Source: Globisporangium splendens (taxonomy: Eukaryota > Oomycota > Peronosporomycetes > Pythiales > Pythiaceae). Taken from it: a DNA stretch of 64,000 nt. The stretch spans positions 618,642 through 682,641 of the forward strand of contig VFIW01000006.1 in assembly GCA_006386115.1 (NCBI GenBank), given 5' to 3'. Position 1 is the first letter of the stretch. The number at the start of each line of letters is the position of its first letter. Below, piece after piece: positions 20,609 through 31,929 of the stretch. Position numbers and translations under genes: made by a program. The notes under the pieces were generated by a model, which worked only from the letters and a program-made list of their open reading frames with translations, ran no database searches and was not told the DNA's origin.

Positions 20609-23600
20609 ATGGCCGACGCGCGCGGCTACGACCACAACAATGACGATTACAACCTCCAGCGTCACAACGCGCCGCATGCAGACGACGCACCACCGTCAGC
20701 AGGCACGAGCGTGTTCAGCACGTCAAGCGTCGACCAGTTCCTGCGCGACAACGGGTTCAACCTCGAGGACCACGGTGGCGCCGACCTGTCGTCCATGAGC
20801 GGCGGCGACGACGACGATTCGCTGGAGCAGCAGTTCGATTTACTACGAAGCCACGGAGTGGAGTACGGCAGCGTACTACAACAGCAAGGCGATGTACGTG
20901 GTGGAGAAGATGAGGAGGAGGGAGAGACTGCGTCGCCGCGTCATGGACATTCGTTTCGCGGCACCCAGTCGGCCAGCGAAGAGGAAGAGCCGACGACACC
21001 GCGGTTTACGCTCTTCCACGAAGAAGATGCAAAAGATCTACGCATACTGTCTGATGGCGATGATGCCGATGAGGAAGAGCGACGCAGTGGGCGTAATCAG
21101 CGACAATCGGAACAGGCAGGCGACGCAGTTGATGAGAACTCGCTCGACCGATCGATGATTCTTGGGACCAGGTCGATGTTTTCCGATGAGTTATCCAGTA
21201 CTGGCACGGGTGAGCACTCTCGCATCGCGCAGAGTTTGCAGGAGGAAGAAGGAGAGCTGCATGCCGCGAGACGGGAACCATCGTCAGTGCAACAAGGTCC
21301 ATTGACCCCTGCGCCAAGCCATCGCGAATTTCAGCCGAAATTGATGCGTCCACATCGTGTCTCGTCTTCTCGTTCTTCGTCGCCATCTTCCTCCTTGCCG
21401 TCGTCCTTTTCCACGGGCTCGCATCGAGTGCAGGACGATGAGCTCAGCGATGCCCTCGGTGTGACCGCGTCGACTCCCGACCACGAGGCAAGCGCCATTA
21501 TGCGAGCCAGCAGCAGTGTCCGAGCCTCAAAACGGTCGTCTGCCGTGCAACGACACTCAAATGTTGCAAGGACTACTCCAGGCACCGTTCTGCGCTCGCT
21601 GTTTCATGCCCAGGAGGAGGAAGAAGAGCAAAAAGAAAATGAGTCGATGGGAATGAATACGGGAGCAGCCACCAGACAGCACGAACAGTCTGGAGTGAGT
21701 GACTCGAACCTTCCGTCACGCCAACGTATCTCTACTGCCCAAGAAGCAAAGGAAGAGGAGCCATTTTCGGAGTCTGAGGTTGGGGAAAGATCGTGGAGTG
21801 CGCTAAATGATCTCTTGCGGAAAAACGGGCTGCAAGTCATGCAGCTTCAGAAAGTTGACGTCCGCGCACTCAGGACTAGTGAAGACGGGGAAGTCACGAT
21901 CCCAGTGCGGGAGTCGCTGTTTAATCTCGTTCAGGACATGGCGCTGCAGCTCGAGCGAAAAAATCAGGTATGTGTGCTTTTAAGATTGCTTTGAAACCAT
22001 AGCAAACACTCCTTTGTAAAGGTACTCGGATCTGATCGTGGCTGCTGATACATTCGATAGATTATCCAAGATATCATTTTGGAGTCGAATCGCAATTCCA
22101 AGGAGCACAGTCGAGCCGAAGGAAACTTGGCGTCTATCGAGAAAAAGAATGAGGATATCCAAAATACCCTCAGCACAGCCAAAGCGGAGATAGTTCGACT
22201 CAAGGCACGACATTGCTGTGTGCTGATTTACGCGATCCATTGTAGGTATATCCTGATGAGCTTGTGTTACCCCTCGTATGTTATCTTAGGCAAAAATGAT
22301 GCAAGACCAAGAAGACGCAAACGAGCAAGCGAAGAAGTTGAAGCAATCGTGCCTGAAATTGCAGCAGCAACTCAAGGTCAGCGAGCACCGAGTGAAGGCG
22401 AAAGAGGTCCTCGTGGATCGGATGCAACAGAAGCTTCAGCAACAAGTGGACAAGGAAAGTTTGAACAAAACTCGCGATCGTCAAGTGTTTCGCCAAATCC
22501 AGCAGCGTGATGCCAGGAAAGCGAATGCACGTGACAATCAGTCACTCGAATATATCAGTGTGTACGAAGCGCAGCGGGAGCAGATGCAGGAAGAGATTGA
22601 CCAATTGAAGAGCCAGGTGACAGCTTTGAATGCGGAACTGCGCGACAAGGAAAACTATATTGCCCGCAAAGCAACAGCTGCTCGTGAAATGAGCATCGCC
22701 TGGGACGACGAAGTTGATAATCAGAACGTAGCGAGCCCCGTTTACTCATCCTATGAAAGACGGCGGAACACACCAACATCTGTCGCATCGGACGATATGA
22801 TACTTGAGCGCCTGGAAGCTGCTCGTCGCGAACAAGAGCAAGCAGCAGCCAAATTGCGTCGCCGTGAAGCTGCCATGATCAAGAAAGTGAGCATGATTGA
22901 GCAGGAACTGCTGCTGGCCCACGAAACGATTGGCGAATTGAAAGAAGAAAATGCGAATCTTGTGTTGGAGGCGGAGTCTCGGCCTAGTATTCGTGACTAC
23001 CGCCTAAGCCAACGGCGTATTCATCAACTGGAGCATCAAGTTTCGGAAAGCAAACTAGCGCTTGAAGAGGCGACGGATCTGCATGAGCTACGCAAGTACA
23101 TGGGAACCAAAGAGCTGATCGAGCGTGATCGTCTGAATCACCGTTTGCATCTCAACCGACTGAATACGCTACCGAGGGAAACGACTTTGGAGGTGGTAAA
23201 AGAGGTCTGTCGAGTCTTAAATCTTACAGACATCACGCTGATCGCACCGAGTCTTGAGAAACTGTGCCACGTGGTTGCCGCGGTACCTCGAATGGAAAAG
23301 TTTATTCGAGACGTCTGTGGGTTCGTGTTCTTGAGCCTCCATGAGGACGTCGATGCACAAAATGTGAATACATTTGGCTTTGAGCTGGAGCAAGTGCTAC
23401 CGACGTTACAACAATGGTCATCAGAGCGTCGAAAGCTTCATGCTCTGGAGGTACGTATCGATTATTGCTGCTTTCTAGGCGCTGAACGGAAAGGAAGGAG
23501 TTGAAACGATTGTTTTCTTCACCTTTGTTGGTTTGCTACAGGAGTTCAAAACAGCCATCGTCTCCGAGCTTTGCAAACGATCAGTCGAACCCAGCATCCT

Positions 23601-24501
23601 GTCCGATGATAAGGAGAATGGAAATGCCCAAAGTACGCGAACAACCTTGTCTCGTGCGATTCATATAGTCTCTGAGCTCGTGGAGTTGGAGAAGAATGTG
23701 TTGCATCATCGTGAGATTTACAGCCAAGCAGCAACTGAAATCGAGGTAAGCAGACTGAGTTCACTGCAATTTGGTGTGCATACTTGTATCTACGAGCTAG
23801 ACTAATTGATGCGTTATACTGGGGAAAGCGTCGTCCGAGCGTGCTGGTGAACCAAATTGTACGCCATTTTTCCCACCTGTTCCAAGTCAAGAGCATTGAA
23901 GGCGTGCTTCCGAAAATCAATGTGAGTCTTTGTGAGGGAACTTGTCGTTCACTGGTCGTGACCTGCTCTTAATACTCATACCTCGTTCTTGTCTCCAGGA
24001 AATCTATTTGTTTACGAATGAAATGACCAATTTCCTGAATGTTGTTCGTGGGCTCCTGAACCTAAGTGAGTGCGCATGGCGATGTTTGTTTTTGTAGAAG
24101 ACCTTCATCTCTAACGCTTTTCCATGTCCATTGCTGATTTGATAGAGAAAGAGACGTCCGTAGTTGCCTGCCTCAATGCCATTCGAGAAAAGATCGAAGA
24201 GGACGGCGCGTCACCACGTTCGCCCGATATGGAAAGACGAAAGAACACAGCCCCGAATGTCTCTGCAAGATCCGAAGAGCCAAATTTCGTTGTGGAAAAG
24301 AACTCAAAGGCCGATCGTGCTGGTGGAAGTGCAGGACTGGCAGGGGTGCGCGAAGTTCGTGAGATGTCCATCCTGATCCGAGAGCTAAAGCGCGAACTTG
24401 GTGCTGCGACCATGCGCGAGATTCTTCCCCGGACCAAGCGCCTCATGGAACTACTGAGCTTATCGATTCACAACAATAGCGTCGACGAAGATGATGATTA
24501 G
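20609..24501 (+). CDS. CEP70: Centrosomal protein CEP70 homolog
   Basis: Centriole/basal-body coiled-coil protein. Exons 20609-21967, 22061-22204, 22290-23450, 23542-23745, 23829-23921, 23999-24065, 24146-24501; about 1127 residues. The first 400 residues are acidic, Ser-rich and probably disordered. Then comes a CEP70-type start (WSALNDLLRKNGLQVMQL), long coiled coils, a conserved ESRPSIRDYRLSQRRIHQLE segment and a C-terminal block (VNQIVRHFSHLFQVKSIEGV, then LPKINEIYLFTNEM). These parallel human CEP70 in sequence and order (ETRPTQHELRLY; IVSHFQKLFDV). Human CEP70 is about 600 residues, so the extra length is mostly the N-terminal extension. Intron 2 is best read as GC-AG (22205-22289) because it keeps the heptads continuous. 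Zoospore flagella give this gene an obvious context. Confidence 0.85.
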
Positions 24502-25039
24502 CTGTATCGCATCCGCATTGCTGCGCAGGTGCTTGATAACCGGCTAGTACGCTCAAGAATCCAGAGGTTTGGCAGAAAAGCTGACAGATTGGGAATATGG
24601 CCGGCTAGTTTGTGTCGCTTTGGATGATCGAGCATGTCTGTTTTACTTTTGTGTGGCTGTTTTACTTTCAACTTCGACGTGTGGGAGTTGTTTGTGATAG
24701 GAATCTGATTACGCGGGATTGGCAAAAAGACGGCTTCTGTTGCATGATTGCGACGAAGAATCAACCTCACAACGGTGCTTTCTCAGCTTTTCGCTCAGGA
24801 AAAACGTGCGTTTCCTCGTACCCCAGCCCGCAAAGCTTGCTCGCCATGAATGTGTGTGTGTGTGTCGCTTGCAGTCCATCGCTCTGCCGTCGACACGTTC
24901 GCTCTAGTCTTCCGTTTCAGAGGATGCATTCCGATGGAAAGCTGAAAACACGCGCTCATTCAGTGTTTTCTCACAAAAGCTGAGTTTCTTTAGAGCGGAC
25001 AAGACGTTTCAGCGGCGAAAAAAGAGCCCACGCGATGCC
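24502..25039. other. Intergenic region
   Basis: 3' flank of CEP70 and upstream sequence of the SWEET pseudogene. It contains a (GT)n tract at about 24850-24864. No gene seen. Confidence 0.55.
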
Positions 25040-25919
25040 ATGTCGACATTAGAGCTTGTTGTGGAGATCCTCGCGTCGACGTCCGCAGTGCACATGTGCT
25101 TCAGCCCAGCGCCTACGATGCTTCGAATCCACCGGCAAAAGACCACGGGTGCATGCCAGTGCTCCCACTTGTAACCCAGTGGTTGTACAACCATATCTGG
25201 CAAGTCTTTTTAGCGTATCCCGGACCTTGTTCTTTTGTATTGACGCTTGCTGTTTGCTCATTTGTCTAGGATGCTGTACGGGTACATCGCTCGAGAGTAC
25301 TTTCCGTTAGTCGCCACCTACGTTGTCGGCAGCTTGTTGAGCATCGGCTTCCTCATTATTTACTATTCCAGCGCCAGCATCCACCAGCGCGCTGAAGTAT
25401 CGCGATTAATTGCAGTCACGCTTCTGTTCAACGTTGTGACGAGTGCATACGTGTTCACTGGAAACTCTTGGCAGCCACATAACCAGGTAGCACAAGTCGT
25501 TGGCGCAATTGCCATCGCGTGTGGCTTTTTGCTGTATGCGTCGCCACTCGCGACGATATCCCGGGTCGTACGAACGACAAGCACTGCATCCACCCCATCG
25601 CGATGGTAACTGTCGGAGCGATCAGCGATGCGATTTGGATTGTCCACAACGTGCTGTAGCACGCCCTCATTATCGCGATCCCGACCGTCGTGAACACGAG
25701 GCTATACGCCGCACAGCTTATCTTGTCACCGTGTATCATCCGAGTCAGCCATTGCTCAAGGTCTTGCTGTTTCGTGATCGTCGCCGTGAAGTATCTGCGA
25801 GTCTGGCTCCAGTCCTTTCAACTAGAAGTACGCATGAAGATGTCACCCTTGAGCATTTCGAGACGTCAGCGTATGAAGAGCTACGCTCCCCGCTGCCTCA
25901 TTTCGCTATTGCAGTCTAA
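25040..25919 (+). pseudogene. SWEET (MtN3) sugar transporter pseudogene
   Basis: The first part reads MSTLELVVEILASTSAVHMC and then LRIHRQKTTG, like exon 1 of the intact SWEET at 27044. A 1-nt loss near 25153 shifts the frame before VLPLVTQWLYNHIW. A GC-AG intron (GCAAGT...TGTCTAG) precedes MLYGYIAREYFPLVATYVVG and AIACGFLLYASPLATISRVV. A second 1-nt loss near 25596 ends that frame in SRW-stop, after which IAMVTVGAISDAIWIVHNVL runs into a TAG at 25657. A third frame change near 25725 is needed to reach VYHPSQP. At least three frameshifts and one stop make this a clear pseudogene, tail-to-tail with its intact paralog. Confidence 0.88.
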
Positions 25920-26079
25920 ACGCCAAGTAATCCAGGTATGAAGCGCATAGAAATATCAATGGACAATAGAACGAGCGTAATCCTCGTGCAAGAAGAGCAA
26001 AAATGAGGTATCATTGATTCTTGAACTGGTCTGAGTTGTCTGGTGTAGTGACGGCCTTATATTACATGATGCCTGCGGA

Positions 26080-27044
26080 TCACGAAGGTGGCAATGGAGG
26101 CCGGGTTTGCTCCAACCTTGGGCTCTCGAGCGTGATCTTCATGAGCTCGATGCCTTCGCCGTGAACTGGAGACGAGGTGAAGTCGCCGCCACCTCCAGTG
26201 GGAGTGATAACAATTGAAAATGGGATTTCGTGCTTTCCTGGGCTGCTCGTAGTAGTAGTAGTAGTGGCAAGCTCCCGATCGGCATTCTGGACCGATCCCG
26301 CTGCCGCATTGTGTCGGCGTGATGGGCGGTACACAAAGTAGAGCGCGACTTGGATGCATCCCAGCACGATGTTGATGCTCGTGGGGATGATCAGCATGAT
26401 ATCGTTGATGAGCGCGCCGAAGAGGATCCAGAGCGCGTTGTTGACGACGCCAATGATGCACATGGAAATCGGGATCGACGCCGAGGACTTTGTTTTCACG
26501 ACCCTCGAGATCGCCGAGAATGGTGACGCGTAGAGCATCAGACTCGACGCGATCGCGATGAAGCCAACGATCTGTGTCAGGTTATGTTCAGGCTGGTGGA
26601 TGATATGGCGTTTGCCGAGCACGGCGTAGATCGTGAGGATGGCGTTGCACAGGAACGCCACAAGCGTGACCTTGAGGACGTAAGCGCGACGCGTCGAGTA
26701 GCGGTAGTACACGGCGAGGAAGCCGATGTTGAGTACGTCCCCAACCGCATACGTCGCGAGTAGTGGGAACGTATTGTCCGTGACGTATCCATAGATCATC
26801 CTAGGGATATGAAGATGTACGCAGTTGTTAGTCGGACTTCATTGAGGGCTTCTGATGGTCATTCTCATCGAGCAACGTACCACATATGATCACACGCCCA
26901 GAGCGCGGCAAGCGGGATGACCGACGTCTGACCCGTCGACTTCTGTCTGTGGATTCGCAGAATCGACGTAGACGGGCTCAGACACATGTAGAGTGCTGAG
27001 AGCGACGCGAGGATCTTGACCACAAGCAAGAAGACGTCACTCAT
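26080..27044 (-). CDS. SWEET (MtN3/saliva) sugar transporter
   Basis: Bidirectional sugar uniporter of the plasma or an internal membrane. Exons 27044-26881 and 26800-26080 (80-bp GT-AG intron, phase 2, rebuilding Trp in HMWMIYGYVTDN), 294 residues. Seven hydrophobic spans are recognisable, starting VFLLVVKILASLSALYMCLSP. The first repeat contains PLAALWACDHMWMIYGY. The second contains FIAIASSLMLYASPFSAISR and SMCIIGVVNNALWILFGALI, with the family YASP motif and the NxxxW pattern. The cytoplasmic tail (about residues 215-294) has a poly-Thr run and a Pro-rich end and is likely disordered. Members of this family are common in oomycetes, but substrate cannot be read from sequence. Confidence 0.9.
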
Positions 27045-28958
27045 GGCTTCGGGGATCTACTCCAGTCTTCACAGTGATCTGAGCTTGCAGATGCTGCTGG
27101 CTGGCGCCTGGGTAGAGGCTCGCTGAGCGCCTTGCTTGATTCGAGGAAGCTTTGAAAGTGTTGTGGTCAATCTTGATCTCTTTTCTTGGCCCCAGGTCTT
27201 GTCTTGTCTCCTGCTGACAAGGAGACCATGAGGGCTCCAAAGCGCAAGTTGGGAGTGGAAAGAGAGAGCGAGGCCGTTTCACTGGATTTGCGTGGGTCGT
27301 GGGCCTTCCCTGCTCCTTCCTCCCTCAGCCACGCAAACAAAAACTGCGCAGCAGCAGTTGAATGCTCGCATCGCGATTGGTCTGCGGCAGGAGGACAGGT
27401 TGTTGAAGTTGACGTTGACCACCACAAATTCAAAGGGGTCGTCCTATTTTCGTGCCCATTTCATACACGAAAGGGGGTTCAATGTGCTGAGAAAGGGGAT
27501 TTCGATGCTTCTGTGATAACGCTTCAGATCGATCATAATGATACAGTGAACTTTAGCACTTTCTCTTCACACATATCCCTTTTTCGGTTTTTAGAGGGTA
27601 GGGAAGGCAGACCTCGCTCAGGCGAGACAGAGAGCCAATTGGCGACTGCGAACTTGGACCAGAGCAAAGCGCACTGAGTCACGCGAGTTGATTGGTTGTT
27701 CTGATCTCGAGCCTGGCTGGTATTACAGTTAGTCAAGACTCGCTCAGCCGGCGTCAAACTCACTCTTCGTATGGTTGAAGTGACTGCTATAAAAAGTTGC
27801 CGCGATTTTGCGACTCGGCCACGCCATCACCAAAGTTTACCACACAAAAAATCCGTTTCCTGGTGATGCAACCTGGGAAGTTGCCGAATCCTGGCTTGCG
27901 CCACGGTCCGCGAGGGGCTCGGTGAGTCAGTCCAGAGTGGCGAACGAGAGCAAATGTGTGGCTCTTGCTTGAAGCTTGCGAAAAGCGCGTGCTTTCTGCT
28001 TGGATTGTGTCAGAAAAGGGAACGAAGAAACGACCCACAAAGGATGTGGTTCCTAGTACGCGAGGGGATGCGTGTCATGAATCGCGAAAGACCTGGACTT
28101 TCCTTCCGACCTGGCACCATTTTCGCGATGATGCAACCGGAAAGTTTCCGGATTCCTAATGCTGGTTTGCACCACGGAACTCTGTAGTCCGCGAGGGACC
28201 TCTATGAGTCAGTGGAAAAGTGAGATTCGGCTGCTGTTTTGTATGGATCTTCAGGAAAAACGACGCCGCGAAACGGCATGAGACAGTCGAGATGTGTAGT
28301 TTTTTAGTACGCGAGGGGATACATGTCATGTCTTGAAACGACTGGCCATAAGAAACGGATCGAGTCGACAACTCGCGACGGGAATGCAGGTCAAATTCGC
28401 CAAACTGACAGAGCGCAATGCTACTTTCAGAGCAGTCGTTGAGCTGTCGCTGTCTACGCGTTCTCGCGGCTGTGCGGGACTTCATGCGATTGGTTTCTGC
28501 CGTACTTGCTCCCTCCCTCCCTCTCTCTCTCTCTCTTGATGGCAAGATCGCATGCAGCTGTCCTGATTAGTGTTGCGGTGTTTGCAGATCCGAGCAGCAT
28601 AGCTAGCTCTTCATCAGCAGGAGGGTATTCGTTCGTTCGTTCGCTTGATGTCAAGCTGGACCATGAGGCTTGGTTAAAGTTGCTCAAAAGGAGGTCATTG
28701 TCAGAGCCGAAAAACCTCAATAATTAATTAAATGGTTATATCGAGCGCAAATTAGTAAACATGACTTGAAACCTTATCAATTCATCGTTGATACTTCCCC
28801 TATGGACACATTGCCAATACAAAGAGTCTACAAGATACCCGTTTCCACTCATTTTATCTCCATCCATTTCAGAAATTATCCAACTCAAGTGTTCAAATAA
28901 CTCCTACCCATAAACCATACCCACTCCCTCTTCTTCGATTGTCCCCAAGACGACAGAC
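27045..28958. other. Long non-coding region with decayed tandem repeat
   Basis: 1.9 kb between divergent genes. It contains the 267-bp-period repeat at 27863-28390, a CCCTCC(CT)n tract at 28508-28536 and a short TTCGTTCGTTCG run at 28630. Short open frames have no recognisable features. CACTCATTTTATCTCC near 28846 could be an initiator of the zinc-knuckle gene. Confidence 0.55.
27863..28390. repeat. Two-copy degenerate tandem repeat, period about 267 bp
   Basis: Copy 1 (27863-28129) and copy 2 (28130-about 28390) share ordered landmarks: GATGCAACC...GGAAGTT/GGAAAGTTTCC...ATCCTGGCTTGCGCCACGG / TTCCTAATGCTGGTTTGCACCACGG, TCCGCGAGGG, ATGAGTCAG / GTGAGTCAG, and TAGTACGCGAGGGGAT(G/A)C(G/A)TGTCATG. 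They are well diverged in between. No coding capacity or transposon ends recognised. Confidence 0.65.
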
Positions 28959-29858
28959 ATGTCAGGCGATCCGCTCCGCGACTTCTTCGCGGTCGGCCCC
29001 ACACCGGCGACCGCGTACGACCGCTTCTTCCACGCCAGCAGCAGCAGCACCCTCGCGACGCCGCACTGTCTCGGGTCGCTGTACCAGCACCACACAGCAA
29101 CCAGCGCCGCGTCGTGTCCGCCGCGCGGCGTCCAGAGTCATCTGCCACCTCCGCCGGCACAACTCGCCCCGAACAGTGCCGAGAATCCGATTGACCTGAC
29201 TGTACGAAAGAGAAGAGCAAAGAACTGCGCTACCACCGGATGCTCGCGTATCGGGAAAGCTAACGGACTATGTCTGCGTCACCAAGGACCACGCTGTGCA
29301 GTGCGAGGATGCACGAAGCTCGCGGCTCGGGGAAACGAGCGGCGATGCAAGTCGCATGCGGTCAGGAAGCGATGCCAGTTCAGCGGATGCAACAAGAAAA
29401 TCAATGCGAAAGAGAGCTTTTGTAAAGCGCATGACGGCCGGCGCTGTCGACAGGAAGGATGCGATGCGCGCGTGAACGAACCGAATGGAGTGTGCAGTCA
29501 ACACGTGGAAGCTCAAGAACCTCACCAAGAGGAAGAAATCAATCGACCAGCTGCAGAGGATCAAGACAGTGGACATTCTTCTGACAGAGAGGGCGCCGCG
29601 GAGAGCGGACCATGCGCCGATCATACAGAGCGCTCACCGGAGAGCTCCGTAAACGAATCGGCAGGTCCGGAACCACCTCGGAATTCTGCAGACGGTCGAG
29701 ACAGCGGGCAATCTCCTCGCGAAGATAACGCAGTACCGAGCGAGCTTAGTGCTCATGATCCGGAGCAGTCGTCGGAGGCTGCCTCAAGCGAACCAGAAAG
29801 CTCGGAACGACCTCGGACCTCGAGTCCTCAAGCCACTGAAAGCGAGGCGACGTCGTGA
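28959..29858 (+). CDS. WRKY19-like zinc-knuckle repeat protein, short member
   Basis: 299 residues. N-terminus MSGDPLRDFFAVGP resembles the starts of the two relatives in this window (30359 and 53546). About residues 88-185 hold four Cys/His repeats of the form CxxxGCxxxxxxxxGxCxxHxGxxC; the usual HGGG is degenerate (HQGP, HAVR, HDGR). The C-terminal third is rich in Ser, Glu and Pro and probably disordered or an activation-type region. Related repeats are annotated as WRKY19-like zinc fingers in oomycetes, without a WRKY domain; zinc or nucleic-acid binding is inferred. Adjacent tandem relative downstream on the same strand. Confidence 0.75.
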   Translation: MSGDPLRDFFAVGPTPATAYDRFFHASSSSTLATPHCLGSLYQHHTATSAASCPPRGVQSHLPPPPAQLAPNSAENPIDLTVRKRRAKNCATTGCSRIGKANGLCLRHQGPRCAVRGCTKLAARGNERRCKSHAVRKRCQFSGCNKKINAKESFCKAHDGRRCRQEGCDARVNEPNGVCSQHVEAQEPHQEEEINRPAAEDQDSGHSSDREGAAESGPCADHTERSPESSVNESAGPEPPRNSADGRDSGQSPREDNAVPSELSAHDPEQSSEAASSEPESSERPRTSSPQATESEATS

Positions 29859-30358
29859 CGAGAATTCAGGTAAAAGCAGACACGATGTGCGTACACTTTT
29901 TTGCAATAGCTGTTTGGCATTTGTCTCGTGCCTTGTGCTGCCTCCGCCAACTCTTCTCCAATGCAACGAACTGGCACCAACACAAGTGGACTGGACGGTA
30001 TGCCAGCCTTGTGATGGTGCTCTCTCCAAGGCACTTCCCAGTGATGCACGCATCTTGCTTCAACGCATACCCCCGTCAAATCGGGTTGGCTTTGTTTCTA
30101 TCACCTTCGGGAGGTTCAATCACACAACCCCACCAAGTAATCCTTCTAAACTCACATATCTGCATCTCTTGCTTCAAACGCCTGATCATTTTATACTAGA
30201 AACCACAGTCTCGACACCTTACAAACATGATAACTCCCATTCGTATATGCCAAGAATGGTGTGTATTGCACCGCACCTCTGCGCGACATGACGCATCTCC
30301 TCACGCACCCTGTTCGCGCCTAATCGGCCCAAAGTTCAAACAAACTCCCACGAGCCCC
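29859..30358. other. Intergenic region between tandem zinc-knuckle genes
   Basis: 500 bp holding the 3' flank of one gene and promoter of the next. ATCATTTTATACTAG near 30185 resembles the TCATTTTAT found upstream of the preceding gene. ATG at 30227 is in frame with the next gene but begins residues unlike its relatives. Confidence 0.5.
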
Positions 30359-31606
30359 ATGGTGGACCCCGCGCGCGCATACTTCTCCGTCGACCCCTCC
30401 TCCTCCTCCTCCTCCTTCTCTTCGCCCGTGGGGCGTCCTGCCACTCGACGCACTGCTCTGCCGCCCCTGCCCGCGGTGTCCGCTCCGCCGCCGTACCCGC
30501 CCGTGCGACGTCAGCCACGACGCGGAGCCGCCGGCAATACGAAGGTCGTCGAGACGACGAAGGCGCCGGCCAAGAAAGCGGCGACAGCAGCTGAGAGTGC
30601 TGCTGCTAACACAGCTGCGAAGACGATGGCTCGAGCTGGTGCGCGCAGTAAGCTGACGACGGCACAGCAGCAAGTTCAAGACGCGCTGAACGCTGGCAGC
30701 GCGAGACTCACACGCACGCAGTTGACGCCTATGCAGTCCGCGGAGGTTGGGTATCAGCAGCAACGACAGCAGATAACGCAACCGCAATCACGACCACCGC
30801 CAGTGCCATTCTCTCAGCCTGTTTTGCATGTTCCTGCGGCGATCGCCGCTGCATCTGCCGTGATATCGTCCATGGGATCCAGTACAAACTCGACTGCTCC
30901 TCCTGCTACTGGAACCGAAGAGTACAATCCAGAAAAGGCGGCGGCGCGGTTGTGCAAGATGGCAGGGTGCACGAAGCGGATTCGCTCGAAAGGATTGTGC
31001 AAAGCGCATGGTGGCGGCAAGCGCTGCGCCGTCGAAGGATGCGAGCGGAGCAGCCAGAGCCACGGCCGCTGTATCCGCCACGGCGGCGGGGTCCGGTGCA
31101 TGCACGAAGGATGCACAAAGGCAGCGCAGTCAAATGGCCATTGCAAGGCGCACGGTGGTGGGCTCCGTTGTCAGTATCCAAAGTGCGACAAGGCGACCCA
31201 AGGTGGCGGGTTTTGCCGCAACCACGGCGGCGGGCAGCGCTGTGGGCAAGACGGGTGCGAGAAAGGCGCGCAACGCGGTGGCTTTTGTGCGAGCCACGGT
31301 GGCACCAGGTACTGTCAGCACCCAGACTGTACAAAGCAGGATCGCGGCGGTGGGTTGTGCGCCGAACACGGCGGCGGGAAACGATGCGATCGCGCGGGCT
31401 GCACGAAACCTGCGCGACGGAAGGGTCTGTGCCATTTCCACGCGAACATTGTCGAGCGCAAGCAGGAGTCGGACGTCACACGCGCTGCCGAAGCCGCAGC
31501 CACCGCTATACTGACCGGAAGAGCAGGAACAGGAGGAGCGCCTTCCTACCATCACCTGCAGCAGCGCATAGCGGGCAGCATGTCGGAGAACTTTCAGGAC
31601 ATCTAA
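30359..31606 (+). CDS. WRKY19-like zinc-knuckle repeat protein, seven repeats
   Basis: 415 residues from the ATG at 30359 (MVDPARAYFSVDP), chosen because both relatives start with a similar DPxRxF motif. A poly-Ser run and Ala/Gln-rich linker lead to seven tandem 23-25-residue Cys/His repeats (about residues 200-370), most as GCxxxxxxxGxCxxHGGGxRC. All Cys and His positions are kept; the sixth repeat has HGGTRYC. Repeat by repeat it matches the gene at 53546-54493 (for example GKRC...SSQ, GQRC...EKGAQ), so the repeat array is older than the duplication. Probably a zinc-binding nuclear or regulatory protein; the exact role is unknown. Confidence 0.82.
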   Translation: MVDPARAYFSVDPSSSSSSFSSPVGRPATRRTALPPLPAVSAPPPYPPVRRQPRRGAAGNTKVVETTKAPAKKAATAAESAAANTAAKTMARAGARSKLTTAQQQVQDALNAGSARLTRTQLTPMQSAEVGYQQQRQQITQPQSRPPPVPFSQPVLHVPAAIAAASAVISSMGSSTNSTAPPATGTEEYNPEKAAARLCKMAGCTKRIRSKGLCKAHGGGKRCAVEGCERSSQSHGRCIRHGGGVRCMHEGCTKAAQSNGHCKAHGGGLRCQYPKCDKATQGGGFCRNHGGGQRCGQDGCEKGAQRGGFCASHGGTRYCQHPDCTKQDRGGGLCAEHGGGKRCDRAGCTKPARRKGLCHFHANIVERKQESDVTRAAEAAATAILTGRAGTGGAPSYHHLQQRIAGSMSENFQDI

Positions 31607-31929
31607 CCCCGGCCAGCAAATCGCGTGTTGGGATACGACTCGGTACGAAAAACAAAACAAAACAAAAGGCTCGTGATGGCTGTGTGGTCCTCTTAATAAT
31701 AAAATGACAGCATTGCTCTCACAGACAGGGCTGGCTATAAACAGACATGACGGCATCCCGACGGCTCCCAACATGGTACGTTTTTGCAGAAAACAACAGC
31801 TATCAGACTCACAGAGTAGCATTCGTGAAAGGCGGCGTCGTGCATGGAGTTTGTGTGCTGGACTTCACTCGAATTGCTCCAGACAGGTTTAATGCTCCTG
31901 CGTCGTAAGCCTCCACCGCCACCATCATC
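31607..31929. other. Intergenic region
   Basis: Contains an AAAACAAAACAAAACAAAAG microsatellite at about 31649-31668. No gene seen. Confidence 0.5.
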
